20,057 nucleotides of DNA from Gammaproteobacteria bacterium UBA5338 (GCA_002408105.1 DHQM01000234.1:9597-29653); one strand, 5' to 3'. Counted from the first letter of the stretch, positions 7,866-15,628 are shown. Translations and numbers: made by a program. The notes: generated by a model not told the origin, from the sequence alone.

Positions 7866-8489
7866 ATGGGTTTTTATGCAGACTGGGTTCTGCCTGGGCT
7901 ATTGGACAAAGCCTGCGCCAATCCGCAGATCATGGCGCTGCGGCGCCAGGTGGTGCCACAAGCGAGCGGCCGGGTGCTGGAGGTTGGCATGGGCTCGGCC
8001 ATCAACGTTGCACTCTATGACCCCGAGAAGGTGGTTTCGGTGTGGGGGCTCGAGCCCTCCGCGGGCATGCGCCGCCGCGCAGAGAAAAACCTGGCCAAAG
8101 CCCAGGTGCCGGTCGATTGGCTGGACTTGCCGGGAGAGGCCATTCCGCTGGAAGACAACAGCGTCGACACCCTGCTGCTCACCTTTACCCTCTGCACCAT
8201 CCCCGACTGGCAGCGGGCGCTTGCGCAGATGCACCGCGTGTTGAAGCCAGGCGCGCGTCTGTTGTTCTGTGAGCACGGCCGCGCCCCTGACCCCAAGGTC
8301 GCGCGCTGGCAGAGCCGCATCAACCCGCTGTGGCGGCGTGTCGCCGGTGGCTGCAACCTCAATCGACCCATCGTGGAGTGCCTGGAGTCGGAGGGGTTTG
8401 TGCTCGGGGAGCACAGCAGCCGCTACGTGGAGGAGTTGCCGAGGATTGCTGGCTACATCTCAATGGGTGAGGCACGCGCCGACAAATGA
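7866..8489 (+). CDS. Class I methyltransferase resembling TMT1/METTL7 and PmtA/UbiE types
   Basis: The 207-residue protein has a GAGG ribosome site about 8 bases before its ATG. SAM-binding motif I is VLEVGMGSAINVALY (37-51); the acidic loop is GLEPSAGM (61-68); motif II is SVDTLLLTFTLCTIPDW (99-115); RVLKPGARLLFCEHG (124-138) follows. The LCTIP segment, the FCEHG motif and the RWQSRINPLWRRVAGGCNL stretch are much like the eukaryotic thiol methyltransferases TMT1A/B (METTL7). Bacterial relatives are usually annotated only as methyltransferases, or as phospholipid or quinone methyltransferases. The substrate (thiol, lipid or quinone) is unproven. It stands alone on the plus strand, diverges from the glycan group, and its stop is 10 bases from that of the convergent hydrolase gene. 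Confidence 0.85.
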   Translation: MGFYADWVLPGLLDKACANPQIMALRRQVVPQASGRVLEVGMGSAINVALYDPEKVVSVWGLEPSAGMRRRAEKNLAKAQVPVDWLDLPGEAIPLEDNSVDTLLLTFTLCTIPDWQRALAQMHRVLKPGARLLFCEHGRAPDPKVARWQSRINPLWRRVAGGCNLNRPIVECLESEGFVLGEHSSRYVEELPRIAGYISMGEARADK

Positions 8490-8499
8490 GTGCGGTTGG

Positions 8500-9528
8500 T
8501 CAGGTTGTTCGGTAGCGGTAGACCCCGTCCGGGTCGGTGAAGCGTTCTACGGCGCCTTGACGCATCAGCAGGTGCAGGTGGGCGAGGGTTTCGCCCAGGG
8601 CCAGCATGATGTCGAACCCCGAAAGGTTGCGGTGGGAAAACATGGCCTGGGCCGCCTCGGTGGCGACCATCGGCTCGCCGCAGGCTCGAAGCAGCAGGTC
8701 ACAGCGCTCTTCGTGGTGCAGCTTGAGTTGGGTCACTCGGAAATGCAGTTGGCGGTAGGGCAGTTCGTGGGCGGGCAACACCAAGCAGTCCGGTGGCAGG
8801 GCGTAAAACGCGTCGAGCGAGTGGAGAAACAGACCGAGTGGGTTGCCGTTGGGTTCCTCTGCCGTCACCCCGATGGTGGGTGTGATGTTGGGCAACACCT
8901 GGTCGCCTCCGATCAGCAGATTCAACTCTTCGCAATAGAAGCACGCGTGCTCGGGGGAGTGGCCCCGACCAATCAGCACCTGCCATTCCCGGCCCCCAAT
9001 GGTCAGGGTATCGGCGCCGACCAGGCGCTCATAGGCTGTTGGCAAAGGGCCCACCATGCGCTGGAAATACCCCTGCATGCGGGTCATTCGCCGGATCCGG
9101 CTGCTCGGCAGGCCCAGGCGCTTGAAGTGCGCTGCCATGGCCTCCTGGCTTACGCCGCCGTTCCGGGCCTGCCCCAGGTTGGCTTGCATCCACTCGCCCT
9201 GGGTAATCCAGAACGGTGCCTGCCAGTGCTCACAGAGCCAGCCCGCCGCGCCGATGTGGTCCGGGTGGCAGTGGGTGGCCAGCACACGCGTGACCGGACG
9301 CCCGCCTAGGTGTTGGTCTAGGATCGATTGCCAGGCACCGCGGGTGGTGTCGTCGTGGATGCCGGTGTCAACAATGGCGCAGCCATCGCCGTCGTCAAGC
9401 ACCCACAGGTTGATGTGGTTGAGGCTGAAGGGCAGTGGCATGCGCAGCCACTGAACCCCAGGGCAAACCGGAACCAGCTCGCCGGTCGCCGGCCCCTGCG
9501 GGAAGGGAAAATTCAAGTCTGCCTGCAT
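8500..9528 (-). CDS. Metallo-beta-lactamase-fold hydrolase, LACTB2-like
   Basis: This 342-residue cytoplasmic protein has a complete metal site: HCHPDH at 86-91, H190 in RGHSPEH, D209 in IGGDQVLP and H254 in LPAHELPY. The C-terminal 90 residues look like the winged-helix tail found after the lactamase domain in LACTB2-type proteins. Members hydrolyse thioesters, esters or nucleic-acid phosphodiesters; which applies here cannot be seen. ATG 9528 is preferred over a longer open frame because of an AAGGA ribosome site 5-6 bases before it and because the upstream part overlaps cydX. It follows cydX by 59 bases on the same strand, separated by a hairpin, so read-through from the cyd operon is possible. 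Confidence 0.88.
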   Translation of the reverse strand: MQADLNFPFPQGPATGELVPVCPGVQWLRMPLPFSLNHINLWVLDDGDGCAIVDTGIHDDTTRGAWQSILDQHLGGRPVTRVLATHCHPDHIGAAGWLCEHWQAPFWITQGEWMQANLGQARNGGVSQEAMAAHFKRLGLPSSRIRRMTRMQGYFQRMVGPLPTAYERLVGADTLTIGGREWQVLIGRGHSPEHACFYCEELNLLIGGDQVLPNITPTIGVTAEEPNGNPLGLFLHSLDAFYALPPDCLVLPAHELPYRQLHFRVTQLKLHHEERCDLLLRACGEPMVATEAAQAMFSHRNLSGFDIMLALGETLAHLHLLMRQGAVERFTDPDGVYRYRTT

Positions 9529-9587
9529 GTCCTTTGCCTCACAGGGCGCTGTTGTCAGGGCCGCGAGGCTACCACAGGTAACTGAGA

Positions 9588-9731
9588 TCAGCGGTCCTGC
9601 ACCGGGACCGCTGGGGATTCGGCGTCGTTGCCTTGCTGCGCGGCGTCCGCCCGCACCTCGTACCACATCGCGTTGAGGATGCCGAATGTGACGGCCAATC
9701 CCAGGCCAAGAATCCAGCTGAAGTACCACAT
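9588..9731 (-). CDS. cydX: Cytochrome bd oxidase small subunit CydX
   Basis: A 47-residue protein starting MWYFSWILGLGLA, the hallmark of CydX, with a single membrane helix (about 3-20) and a hydrophilic tail. In E. coli, CydX packs against CydA and is needed for stability and activity of the bd-I oxidase. The tail here is somewhat longer (E. coli CydX is 37 residues) and ends VPVQDR. It lies 53 bases after cydB, in the usual cydA-cydB-cydX order, with a GGAG ribosome site about 9 bases before its ATG. Confidence 0.93.
   Translation of the reverse strand: MWYFSWILGLGLAVTFGILNAMWYEVRADAAQQGNDAESPAVPVQDR
9590..9612 (-). terminator. Hairpin over the cydX stop codon
   Basis: AGCGGTCC at 9590-9597 pairs perfectly with GGACCGCT at 9605-9612 across a 7-base loop, placing the last cydX codons and part of its stop in a stem. 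No T-run follows. It may attenuate or protect the cyd transcript rather than end it. Confidence 0.35.
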
Positions 9732-9784
9732 TGGGAAGGCTCCATGGTGGGTTCGACCCGACTGCTGGGGCCGGTAGCTCTGAC

Positions 9785-10918
9785 TCAGTAGTGGCTGTCG
9801 TGGCCCTTCAGGGCCTCCAAGCTGACCTTTCCGCGCAGCACACGAAAGACCCAGGCGGTGTAGAGCAGTACCACAGGCATGAAGACCGCCACCGCGATCA
9901 GCATGACTTCCAGGGTCAAGCGGCTGCTGGACGCGTCCCACACCGTGAGGCTGGCGGCCGGGTCCAGGGATGACGGCAGCAGGGCAGGAAACAACGCCAC
10001 TCCCGCGGTGAGGATCACCGCCGTGACCACCAGGCTCGTGGCTGCAAGGGCACTGCGGTCGCGCTGCTGGCGACTGCACAGCCAAGCGCCCAAACAACCC
10101 AAACAGCTGGCGGCGGGAATGGCCCAGAGCACCGGGGTTGCGCGGAAGTTGTCGAGCCAGGCCCCTGCCACCCACTCGGCCGACTTGCGCAGTGGCTCGG
10201 ACGGACCGGCTGGGTCGAAGCCCGCAACGCGCAGGCCCGGCATGTCGGCCATCAACCAGAGCCCAGCCACCAGCAGTCCGGTAAGGGTCGTAACCGCGGT
10301 ACAGGCGATCGCACGGCGTGCTCGATTCGCCAGAGGTGGCGTGGTTTTCACGGCTGCCCAAGCCGCCCCGTGCAGGGCGAGCATGGAGAGGCTCACCAGC
10401 CCGCAGAGCAGCGCGAACGGGTGCAGCAGCCCAAAAAATCCTTGCTCGAAACTCAGCCGCGCCATGGGGTCGAGGGAGAACCCGATGCCGAGAAACAGGT
10501 TGCCAAAGGCCACTCCGAACAGCAGCGCGGGCACAGCGCCTCCAATGAACAGAGCCCAGTCCCACAACGCGCGCCAACCTGGGTGGGTCAGCTTGTCGCG
10601 GAAATTAAAACCAACCGGGCGCAGAATCAGCGCCAGCAGCAGCAACAACATCGCAAAGTAAAAGCCAGAAAATGCGGCGGCGTAAAGCAGCGGCCAGGCA
10701 GCAAACACCGCCCCGGCCCCGAGGATCAGCCACACTTGGTTGCCTTCCCAGACGGGCTCAATGGCCTCGAGCAGGGCGCGGCGTTCCAGGTCGTCGCGGC
10801 CTAGGAAGCGGTAGAGCGTGCCAACGCCCAGGTCAAATCCATCGGTGAGCGCGAACCCGATGAGCAACACGCCCAGCAGCAGCCACCAGATGAAGCGGAG
10901 TGTTTCGTAGTCGAGCAT
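9785..10918 (-). CDS. cydB: Cytochrome bd oxidase subunit II
   Basis: The 377-residue integral membrane protein opens [20 protein letters not shown], nearly the E. coli CydB opening, and contains the family's [12 protein letters not shown] (22-33) and [14 protein letters not shown] (54-67) motifs. About eight to nine membrane segments run through to the end, as expected for the 379-residue E. coli subunit. It forms the heterodimeric quinol oxidase with CydA in the inner membrane. The gene starts 17 bases after cydA. An AAGGAGG lies flush against the ATG, too close to act normally, and GGGAG about 11 bases before the ATG is the more likely ribosome site. Confidence 0.97.
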   Translation of the reverse strand: MLDYETLRFIWWLLLGVLLIGFALTDGFDLGVGTLYRFLGRDDLERRALLEAIEPVWEGNQVWLILGAGAVFAAWPLLYAAAFSGFYFAMLLLLLALILRPVGFNFRDKLTHPGWRALWDWALFIGGAVPALLFGVAFGNLFLGIGFSLDPMARLSFEQGFFGLLHPFALLCGLVSLSMLALHGAAWAAVKTTPPLANRARRAIACTAVTTLTGLLVAGLWLMADMPGLRVAGFDPAGPSEPLRKSAEWVAGAWLDNFRATPVLWAIPAASCLGCLGAWLCSRQQRDRSALAATSLVVTAVILTAGVALFPALLPSSLDPAASLTVWDASSSRLTLEVMLIAVAVFMPVVLLYTAWVFRVLRGKVSLEALKGHDSHY

Positions 10919-10935
10919 CCTCCTTGTCTCCCGCG

Positions 10936-12498
10936 TCAGTGGGCAGAGCCGCCCTGGCGTTGGGGTACGGGCCAGTACCCTAGGCCCTCCGGCCCGCGGC
11001 GCACCATGCGCACCATCAGATACACGTCCACCGCGGCCAGGGCGCTGTAAAACAGCACGAACCCGATCAGTGATAGAGCCACGTGGCCCGCAGACACCGA
11101 GGAGACCCCCAGAAACGTCGGCAAAATGCCCTCGATGGCCCAGGGCTGGCGTCCGTATTCGGCCACGATCCAGCCGAGTTCAGCGGCGATCCAGGGCAGG
11201 GGCAGGGCGGCGAAGGCCAGCCACAGGAAGCGGCGCCCATTGGCCAGACGGCCGGTTGAGGCGCGGTAGAACGCGTAGGCGAACAGCCCAATGAAAAAGA
11301 ACCCAAGCCCGACCATGGCGCGAAACGCCCAAAACAACACAGGCACGTTCGGCACCGTGGACCAGGCGGCGGCGTCGATGTCGGCTTCGCTGGCAGCGGC
11401 CGGATCCTCCACATAGCGCAACAGCAGCAGTCCATGACCGAGGTCCTCCTGGTGGGCTTCGAATTCTGCCCTGACGCTGTCGCTGGTGTTCCCCGCCCGC
11501 AGTTCCTGTAGTGCGGCATGGGCCACGATGCCGCGTTCGATGCGTGAGCGGTTGTGGTGGACGAGCTCCAAAATCCCGGGGATCTGTTCGTCAAACGAGC
11601 GCGTGGCGATCAGGCCGAGCGCCCAGGGAATCTGCACTTCGAACCGGGTTTCGCGCGCGTCCACGTCGGGCAGGCCCACCAGATTGAAAGGCGCGGGCGC
11701 TGGCTCGGTGTGCCACATGCCCTCGATGGCCGCGATTTTCATCTTTTGGTGCTCGGTGGCGGTGTAGCCGGATTCGTCACCCAGGACCACAACCGAGAGG
11801 GCAGAGGCCAAGCCGAAGCTTGCTGCCACCACCATGGAGCGCTCGGCGAACGCTCGGTTGCGCCCGCGCAGCAGGTACCAGGCCGAAATGGACAGGACGA
11901 AGACCGCTCCGGTGACGTAGCCGGCGGCCACCGTGTGAACGAACTTCGCTTGCGCCACGGGGTTGAAAATCACCTCGCTGATGGAGGTGAGCTCCATGCG
12001 CATGGTGTCGTAATTGAATTCGGCCCCAATTGGGTTCTGCATCCAGGCGTTGGCGATCAGGATCCAGAGCGCCGAAAAGTTCGAGCCGATGGCGACCAGA
12101 AAGGTCACGATGAGGTGCCCGACTTTGGACAGCCGGTCCCACCCAAAGAAGAACAAACCCACAAAGGTGGATTCGAGGAAAAACGCCATCAGCCCTTCGA
12201 TGGCCAAAGGCGCACCAAATATGTCGCCAACGTAGTGGGCGTAGTAGGCCCAGTTGGTGCCAAACTGGAACTCCATGGTGATTCCAGTCGCGACCCCCAT
12301 GGCGAAATTGATCCCAAAGAGCGTGCCCCAAAAGCGCGTCATCTGCCGCCAAATGGCCCGGCCTGTCATCACGTAGACCGACTCCATCACCACCAGAAGC
12401 ATGGAGAGACCAATGGTGAGGGGTACAAACAGGAAGTGGTAAAGCGCAGTGAGGGCGAACTGCAGGCGGGAGAGGTCAACAAGCGCGGTATCAATCAC
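10936..12498 (-). CDS. cydA: Cytochrome bd oxidase subunit I
   Basis: A 520-residue quinol oxidase subunit carrying all three hemes and the quinol site. Key residues can be placed: heme-b595/d ligand H21 in [13 protein letters not shown], heme-b558 ligands H188 in [10 protein letters not shown] and M395 in FRAMVGLGF, quinol-loop K254 and E259 in KMKIAAIEG, and the GRQPW motif at 449-453. The length and the insert after GRQPW's preceding region fit the long-Q-loop subclass of enteric CydA. The start is GTG (12496-12498), confirmed by an AAGGAG ribosome site 7 bases upstream and by matching [15 protein letters not shown] to the CydA N-terminus. It overlaps cydP by 8 bases. The oxidase has high oxygen affinity and tolerates sulfide, cyanide and nitric oxide. 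Confidence 0.97.
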   Translation of the reverse strand: MIDTALVDLSRLQFALTALYHFLFVPLTIGLSMLLVVMESVYVMTGRAIWRQMTRFWGTLFGINFAMGVATGITMEFQFGTNWAYYAHYVGDIFGAPLAIEGLMAFFLESTFVGLFFFGWDRLSKVGHLIVTFLVAIGSNFSALWILIANAWMQNPIGAEFNYDTMRMELTSISEVIFNPVAQAKFVHTVAAGYVTGAVFVLSISAWYLLRGRNRAFAERSMVVAASFGLASALSVVVLGDESGYTATEHQKMKIAAIEGMWHTEPAPAPFNLVGLPDVDARETRFEVQIPWALGLIATRSFDEQIPGILELVHHNRSRIERGIVAHAALQELRAGNTSDSVRAEFEAHQEDLGHGLLLLRYVEDPAAASEADIDAAAWSTVPNVPVLFWAFRAMVGLGFFFIGLFAYAFYRASTGRLANGRRFLWLAFAALPLPWIAAELGWIVAEYGRQPWAIEGILPTFLGVSSVSAGHVALSLIGFVLFYSALAAVDVYLMVRMVRRGPEGLGYWPVPQRQGGSAH

Positions 12499-12709
12499 CG
12501 GGCGGCTCCTTGGTTGACGGTGGCACTGCCAAGCGCTCCAGCAGGGTGGCGGTGTCGACTTCGATGTGCTGGTCGCGGTTGAAAAAAACCTGCGAAAAAA
12601 CCACCAACACCAGCACCTTTGCCGCCAGCACCCAGGCGATGCTGCGCCGAACCTGGCGGCGCCAGTCGTCCGGTTGAACCCGGTTCGATGGGGGCCTGAA
12701 AACCGGCAT
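12491..12709 (-). CDS. cydP: Cytochrome oxidase putative small subunit CydP
   Basis: A 72-residue protein with one membrane helix (about AWVLAAKVLVLVVFSQVFF) preceded by a basic segment (WRRQVRRSI) and followed by a short periplasmic-type tail DQHIEVDTATLLERL. This is the pattern of the small protein annotated as CydP that precedes cydA in many gammaproteobacteria. The ATG at 12709 is preferred; a TTG five codons upstream is possible. The stop overlaps the cydA start by 8 bases, so the two should be translated together. Its role in the oxidase is not established. Confidence 0.8.
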   Translation of the reverse strand: MPVFRPPSNRVQPDDWRRQVRRSIAWVLAAKVLVLVVFSQVFFNRDQHIEVDTATLLERLAVPPSTKEPPGD

Positions 12710-12730
12710 GGCGGCGGAACCCAATTTCGA

Positions 12731-12754
12731 ATTAGGAGGAGCTAATGTATCCTA
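12731..12754. promoter_or_regulatory. Candidate ArsR-type operator between cydP and the regulator gene
   Basis: Two interleaved inverted repeats: ATTAG (12731-12735) with CTAAT (12742-12746) across 6 bases, and TAGGA (12733-12737) with TCCTA (12750-12754) across 12 bases. They cover the predicted cyd -10 box. Sites of this size upstream of divergent ArsR-family genes are usual operators. Confidence 0.5.
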
Positions 12755-12804
12755 CGCCTTGGCTCAGGTGTGGGCAACAGGGTTCGCGCATTGGATGGCG
12801 TTGA
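12745..12804 (+). other. Possible 19-codon upstream reading frame with perfect ribosome site
   Basis: AGGAGG at 12734-12739 precedes an ATG at 12745 that opens a 19-codon frame ending TGA at 12802, 40 bases before the ArsR-type start. The purine-rich block is also part of the operator repeats, so this may be chance. No conserved peptide is recognised. Confidence 0.2.
12749..12777 (-). promoter_or_regulatory. Predicted sigma-70-type promoter of the cydPABX operon
   Basis: On the minus strand TTGCCC (12772-12777) and TAGGAT (12749-12754) are 17 bases apart, each matching its consensus at four of six positions. Transcription would start about 30 bases before cydP. The -10 box is inside the inverted repeats at 12731-12754, so a bound repressor would block it. 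Confidence 0.45.
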
Positions 12805-12844
12805 AGCTAGAGGTGGTTGCACGCAGACCCAAACAGGTACCGCC

Positions 12845-13171
12845 ATGGATACAGGGCACAAGACGCCGCCCATCGACTTGAGCGCCATGGCCAGCCACGC
12901 TGAAGCGGCAGCGGCCCTCATGAAGGCGCTTTCCAATCCACACCGCTTGCAGGTGCTTTGCCTGCTGAACGACGGCGAGCGCTCAGTGGGGGATCTGCAA
13001 ACCCAGCTCGGGTTGTCTCAGTCGGCCCTGTCACAGCACCTGGCGGTGCTCCGCTCGCAGCAACTGGTGGCCACCCGGCGCGACCAACGGCGGATCTACT
13101 ACCGATTGCACGCCGGTGTGGTCGCCGAAGTGATCGCCGTGCTGCATCGGTATTTCTGCACCCCGCCCTAG
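12845..13171 (+). CDS. ArsR-family repressor, BigR/SqrR/YgaV type (persulfide sensor candidate)
   Basis: The 108-residue winged-helix regulator is most like YgaV/BigR/SqrR: ALSNPHRLQVLCLL (28-41), GDLQTQLGLSQSALSQHLAVLR (49-70) as the recognition helix region, and RRDQRRIYYRL (78-88) as the wing. It keeps C39 and C105, 66 residues apart, equal to the C41-C107 spacing of SqrR, whose cysteines form a tetrasulfide bridge with reactive sulfur and release DNA. The metal-site ELCVCDL of ArsR/SmtB is absent. I chose ATG 12845; an in-frame GTG at 12770 would add 25 poorly conserved residues. It is divergent from cydPABX, with inverted repeats on the cyd promoter, so repression of cyd and of itself is the likely role, by inference. 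Confidence 0.88.
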   Translation: MDTGHKTPPIDLSAMASHAEAAAALMKALSNPHRLQVLCLLNDGERSVGDLQTQLGLSQSALSQHLAVLRSQQLVATRRDQRRIYYRLHAGVVAEVIAVLHRYFCTPP

Positions 13172-14421
13172 GCCGCTTCGTCCGTCGCCGGCGGTGCAGG
13201 CTCGTTGCGTGGGTCGATTTCGGCCAGCACCGGTGTGGTCAGCGTGGTGCGCACGAAGTCGCCACTGTGTTGTTCGGCAGGAATGGTGTTGCGCTTCAGG
13301 CGGGTGACCGTAAAGGCAGCCATCAGCGCCAGCACCAACGCACTGAAGCCAAACAGGGCAGGCGGGCCCGCGACCGCCATGCACAGGCTGGCCAGCAAGG
13401 GGCCGGCGACTGCGCCCAAGCCGTTCATGAAAATGAGCCCGCCAGAGGTTTCGACGAATTGGTCCGGCTCGATCAGGTCGTTGACGTGGGCCACCGCCAG
13501 TGCGTACAGCGGAAAGGAACAGGCGCCATAGAAAAAACCCGCCAGAGCGAGGAGCGGTGGCGACCACAGGCTCGAAAGCACGACCCCGAGCCCGGCGAGC
13601 GCACCAAGCAGGCAACAAACGAGAATGATCAGCCTGCGGTCGGTGCGGTCCGAAATTCGGCCGAATGGCCACTGAGCCAGCGCGGCGCCGATTACGGTGG
13701 CGCTCATGAACAGGGCAATGCCCGATTCCTGTAAGCCAGACGCCAACGCAAACACCGGCGCCAGGCTCCAGAACGCGCCGTTGGCGAGACCAACGGTCAC
13801 ACAACCCGCGGCGCCCACGGGCGAAGTGCGCAGCAGGCGCAGCGGGCGCAAGCGGACTTCGGCGATCGGGGCGGGCGCCACTGAGGTGCTGAGGGCCACC
13901 GGAATGGCCGCCACCGAAAGCAACACCGAGGTGAGGGCGAACAAGGCGAACAGTTCTGGCGGGTGCGTGGTCAGCAGCAGCTGACCGAGTGTGATGGCGC
14001 CAAAGTTCAATGTTGTGTATGTGGAAAGAATGGTTCCACGTGTGCTGTTGGTCGCGCACTCGTTCAACCAACTCTCGATAACGACATAGAGCCCCGCCAG
14101 GCAAAAGCCGGTGAGGGCCCGCAACACCAGCCAGAGTCCAGGGGCGATCCAAAGGGCATGGACCAGCGGGATGGCGGAAGCGGCTGCCACCAGGGCCGCA
14201 AAGGTGCGGATGTGGCCCACCCGGTGAATCATTCGGGTCACGCGCAGGCAGCCGAGCACAAAGCCGGCGAAGTACGCCGATCCCAGCAGTCCGATTTGCA
14301 AGGGATTGAAGGACTCGAGGCTTGCCCGCACCGGAAGCAGGGTGTTTTGCAGGCCATTGCCGGTGAGCAGCAGCACCACGGAAATGAGCAGTGCGGTCAA
14401 AGGAATCAGAGAGTTGAGCAT
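13168..14421 (-). CDS. MFS transporter, YcaD-like
   Basis: The 417-residue protein has about twelve membrane segments and a long cytoplasmic tail after residue 385. YcaD-family marks include LGSAYFAGFVLG in the second helix region, VVIESWLNECA in the fourth to fifth, LFMSATVIGAALAQWPFGRISDRTDRR (in part a GRxxDRxxRR loop) and FFYGACSFPLYALAVAH. The substrate of YcaD itself is unknown, so the cargo here is too. ATG 14421 fits the first hydrophobic helix; the longer open frame to 14640 has no membrane character. The stop CTA at 13168-13170 overlaps the ArsR-type TAG, so the two convergent genes share their ends. A GntR-type palindrome lies about 90 bases upstream. Confidence 0.87.
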   Translation of the reverse strand: MLNSLIPLTALLISVVLLLTGNGLQNTLLPVRASLESFNPLQIGLLGSAYFAGFVLGCLRVTRMIHRVGHIRTFAALVAAASAIPLVHALWIAPGLWLVLRALTGFCLAGLYVVIESWLNECATNSTRGTILSTYTTLNFGAITLGQLLLTTHPPELFALFALTSVLLSVAAIPVALSTSVAPAPIAEVRLRPLRLLRTSPVGAAGCVTVGLANGAFWSLAPVFALASGLQESGIALFMSATVIGAALAQWPFGRISDRTDRRLIILVCCLLGALAGLGVVLSSLWSPPLLALAGFFYGACSFPLYALAVAHVNDLIEPDQFVETSGGLIFMNGLGAVAGPLLASLCMAVAGPPALFGFSALVLALMAAFTVTRLKRNTIPAEQHSGDFVRTTLTTPVLAEIDPRNEPAPPATDEAA

Positions 14422-14660
14422 GGATAGAGACAGCTTGCGGTGGTCGGGGCATTGACGGTGCCAGGCCCAGGAGCGCGAACGCCCTCCGTTGGTTTGGCAC
14501 CGGTGTAAATTGTATACAAGAGGTCGCTGTGGCTGGGGCGTTTCTCGGCAAAATTTATCCAACGGGTGCGCTGGCCGGATGGGCACAGCCGCAGCCGCTA
14601 CACTGTCGGTGGTCGCAGGCCGCAACCGGCGCGGCGACACCGATTCAAGGGGAGTCGAAC
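14422..14660. other. 239-base divergent intergenic region (MFS / lipoprotein)
   Basis: No gene is recognised. It holds the palindrome at 14510-14519, an AT-rich patch around 14540-14560 and a TACACT -10-like hexamer at 14599-14604 for the lipoprotein without a clear -35. Confidence 0.5.
14510..14519. promoter_or_regulatory. Perfect palindrome TTGTATACAA, GntR/FadR-type operator candidate
   Basis: The 10-base palindrome matches the TNGTNNACNA consensus bound by FadR/VanR-subfamily GntR regulators. It lies about 89 bases before the MFS start and about 141 before the lipoprotein start. On the minus strand it contains a -10-like TACAAT. No GntR regulator is encoded in the window. Confidence 0.4.
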
Positions 14661-15488
14661 ATGGTCTGGCACTGCTTTGCCAATGAATTCAATCGCTTGC
14701 GCGAAGGTGCGGGCGTTTGGGTGCTGTTGGTGGCGGGCATAGCGGGCATGCTGAGTGGGTGTTCAGGCTTTGCACCGAGCCGTTCGCCGCATCCGGTCGA
14801 ACCACAGGCCACAGTCAGCGCCCCCGGGGGTGGCGAAGAAGCGGTGCAGCCAAGCCGGGAGCCACCTGTTTCGGCCCCGCGGCAGTGGTGGTTTGCCTGC
14901 ACGGAGTTTACCTGGCTGGACGCCGACCCGTCGTGGGGGCTGGATCTCTACATTGCTGACTTGGTGGTGCGCCCGGTGCTGGAAAAGCACGGGGATGAAA
15001 TGGAGTTGTGGCGGGTTCACCGCCGGGCCCGTCGCGACGCGGCAGGCCATCGGTTTTGCTTCATTTACTATGCCACTGAAGCCATCGCGGGCTCAGTTGC
15101 TCAGTCGTTTCTGACCGAGCCGGCCCTCAAAGCGTTGGTGGATGCGCAGGTGGTTGCCACAGTGTGGACCGAAGATGTGGCCGAGCCTGGGCGCCAAGGC
15201 ATCGCTGCCACCAGTGACCCCAATTGGCCCGGCGTGATCGCTCGAACCTGGCCCAAGTACATCATGGGGGTCAGCGAAATGTGGTTGGGGTTGATTGAAG
15301 AAATGCGCGTGGCGGAACCACCAACCGACCCCCGCCTCACAGCCCAACTGGAGTATTACGGAGCACTGCAAGATCGCATCAACCGCTTGTGGAGCCAGCA
15401 AGGCCAGCATGTGTTCTTGCATCACCTCAACGCGATTTTTGGATACCAGCCCATTCTGATCCAGGAGCAGCGCTCGTATCGCTTTTAA
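14661..15488 (+). CDS. Lipoprotein of unknown function
   Basis: The 275-residue protein has an AAGGGGAG ribosome site 6-7 bases before its ATG. The N-terminus carries a hydrophobic run (VWVLLVAGIAGM, 19-30) ending in a lipobox LSGC with C34, and the +2 residue is Ser, so outer-membrane sorting is expected. A proline-rich linker (38-75) follows, then a compact domain with only two more cysteines, C80 and C133, which may form a disulfide. The tail is aromatic-rich, including HVFLHHLNAIFGYQP (250-264). I do not recognise the family. It precedes the receiver-CheC-GGDEF operon by 140 bases on the same strand; a link to that signalling is possible but unproven. Confidence 0.8.
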   Translation: MVWHCFANEFNRLREGAGVWVLLVAGIAGMLSGCSGFAPSRSPHPVEPQATVSAPGGGEEAVQPSREPPVSAPRQWWFACTEFTWLDADPSWGLDLYIADLVVRPVLEKHGDEMELWRVHRRARRDAAGHRFCFIYYATEAIAGSVAQSFLTEPALKALVDAQVVATVWTEDVAEPGRQGIAATSDPNWPGVIARTWPKYIMGVSEMWLGLIEEMRVAEPPTDPRLTAQLEYYGALQDRINRLWSQQGQHVFLHHLNAIFGYQPILIQEQRSYRF

Positions 15489-15574
15489 GTGATGCTGTTC
15501 TCTGCAACCTGGCTGCGGTGCTGGCGCTGGTGGGGTCGGTTGCGGACCTGGGCGGCACCCACCAATTCCTCACC

Positions 15575-15580
15575 TATACT
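15575..15580 (+). promoter_or_regulatory. Possible -10 box for the receiver-CheC-GGDEF operon
   Basis: TATACT stands 48 bases before the receiver start and matches the -10 consensus at five of six positions. No clear -35 is present. Confidence 0.3.
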
Positions 15581-15628
15581 CAGTTGCAGATTGATCAGGA
15601 TCCGATTGAGCAACGAGCGTGGACAGGC

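Noticed and set aside
8269..9309. 346-codon open frame on the plus strand opposite the metallo-hydrolase
   Set aside because: Complement of a well-marked lactamase-fold gene; no motif, no ribosome site, typical high-GC shadow.
11554..12582. 342-codon open frame on the plus strand opposite cydA
   Set aside because: It is the complement of cydA, whose identity is certain. The translation is hydrophilic and low-complexity with no domain.
13031..14551. 506-codon open frame on the minus strand over the MFS gene
   Set aside because: A different frame of the same stretch has twelve membrane segments and YcaD motifs. This one is rich in Arg, Pro, Ala and His with no recognisable domain and also covers part of the ArsR-type gene.
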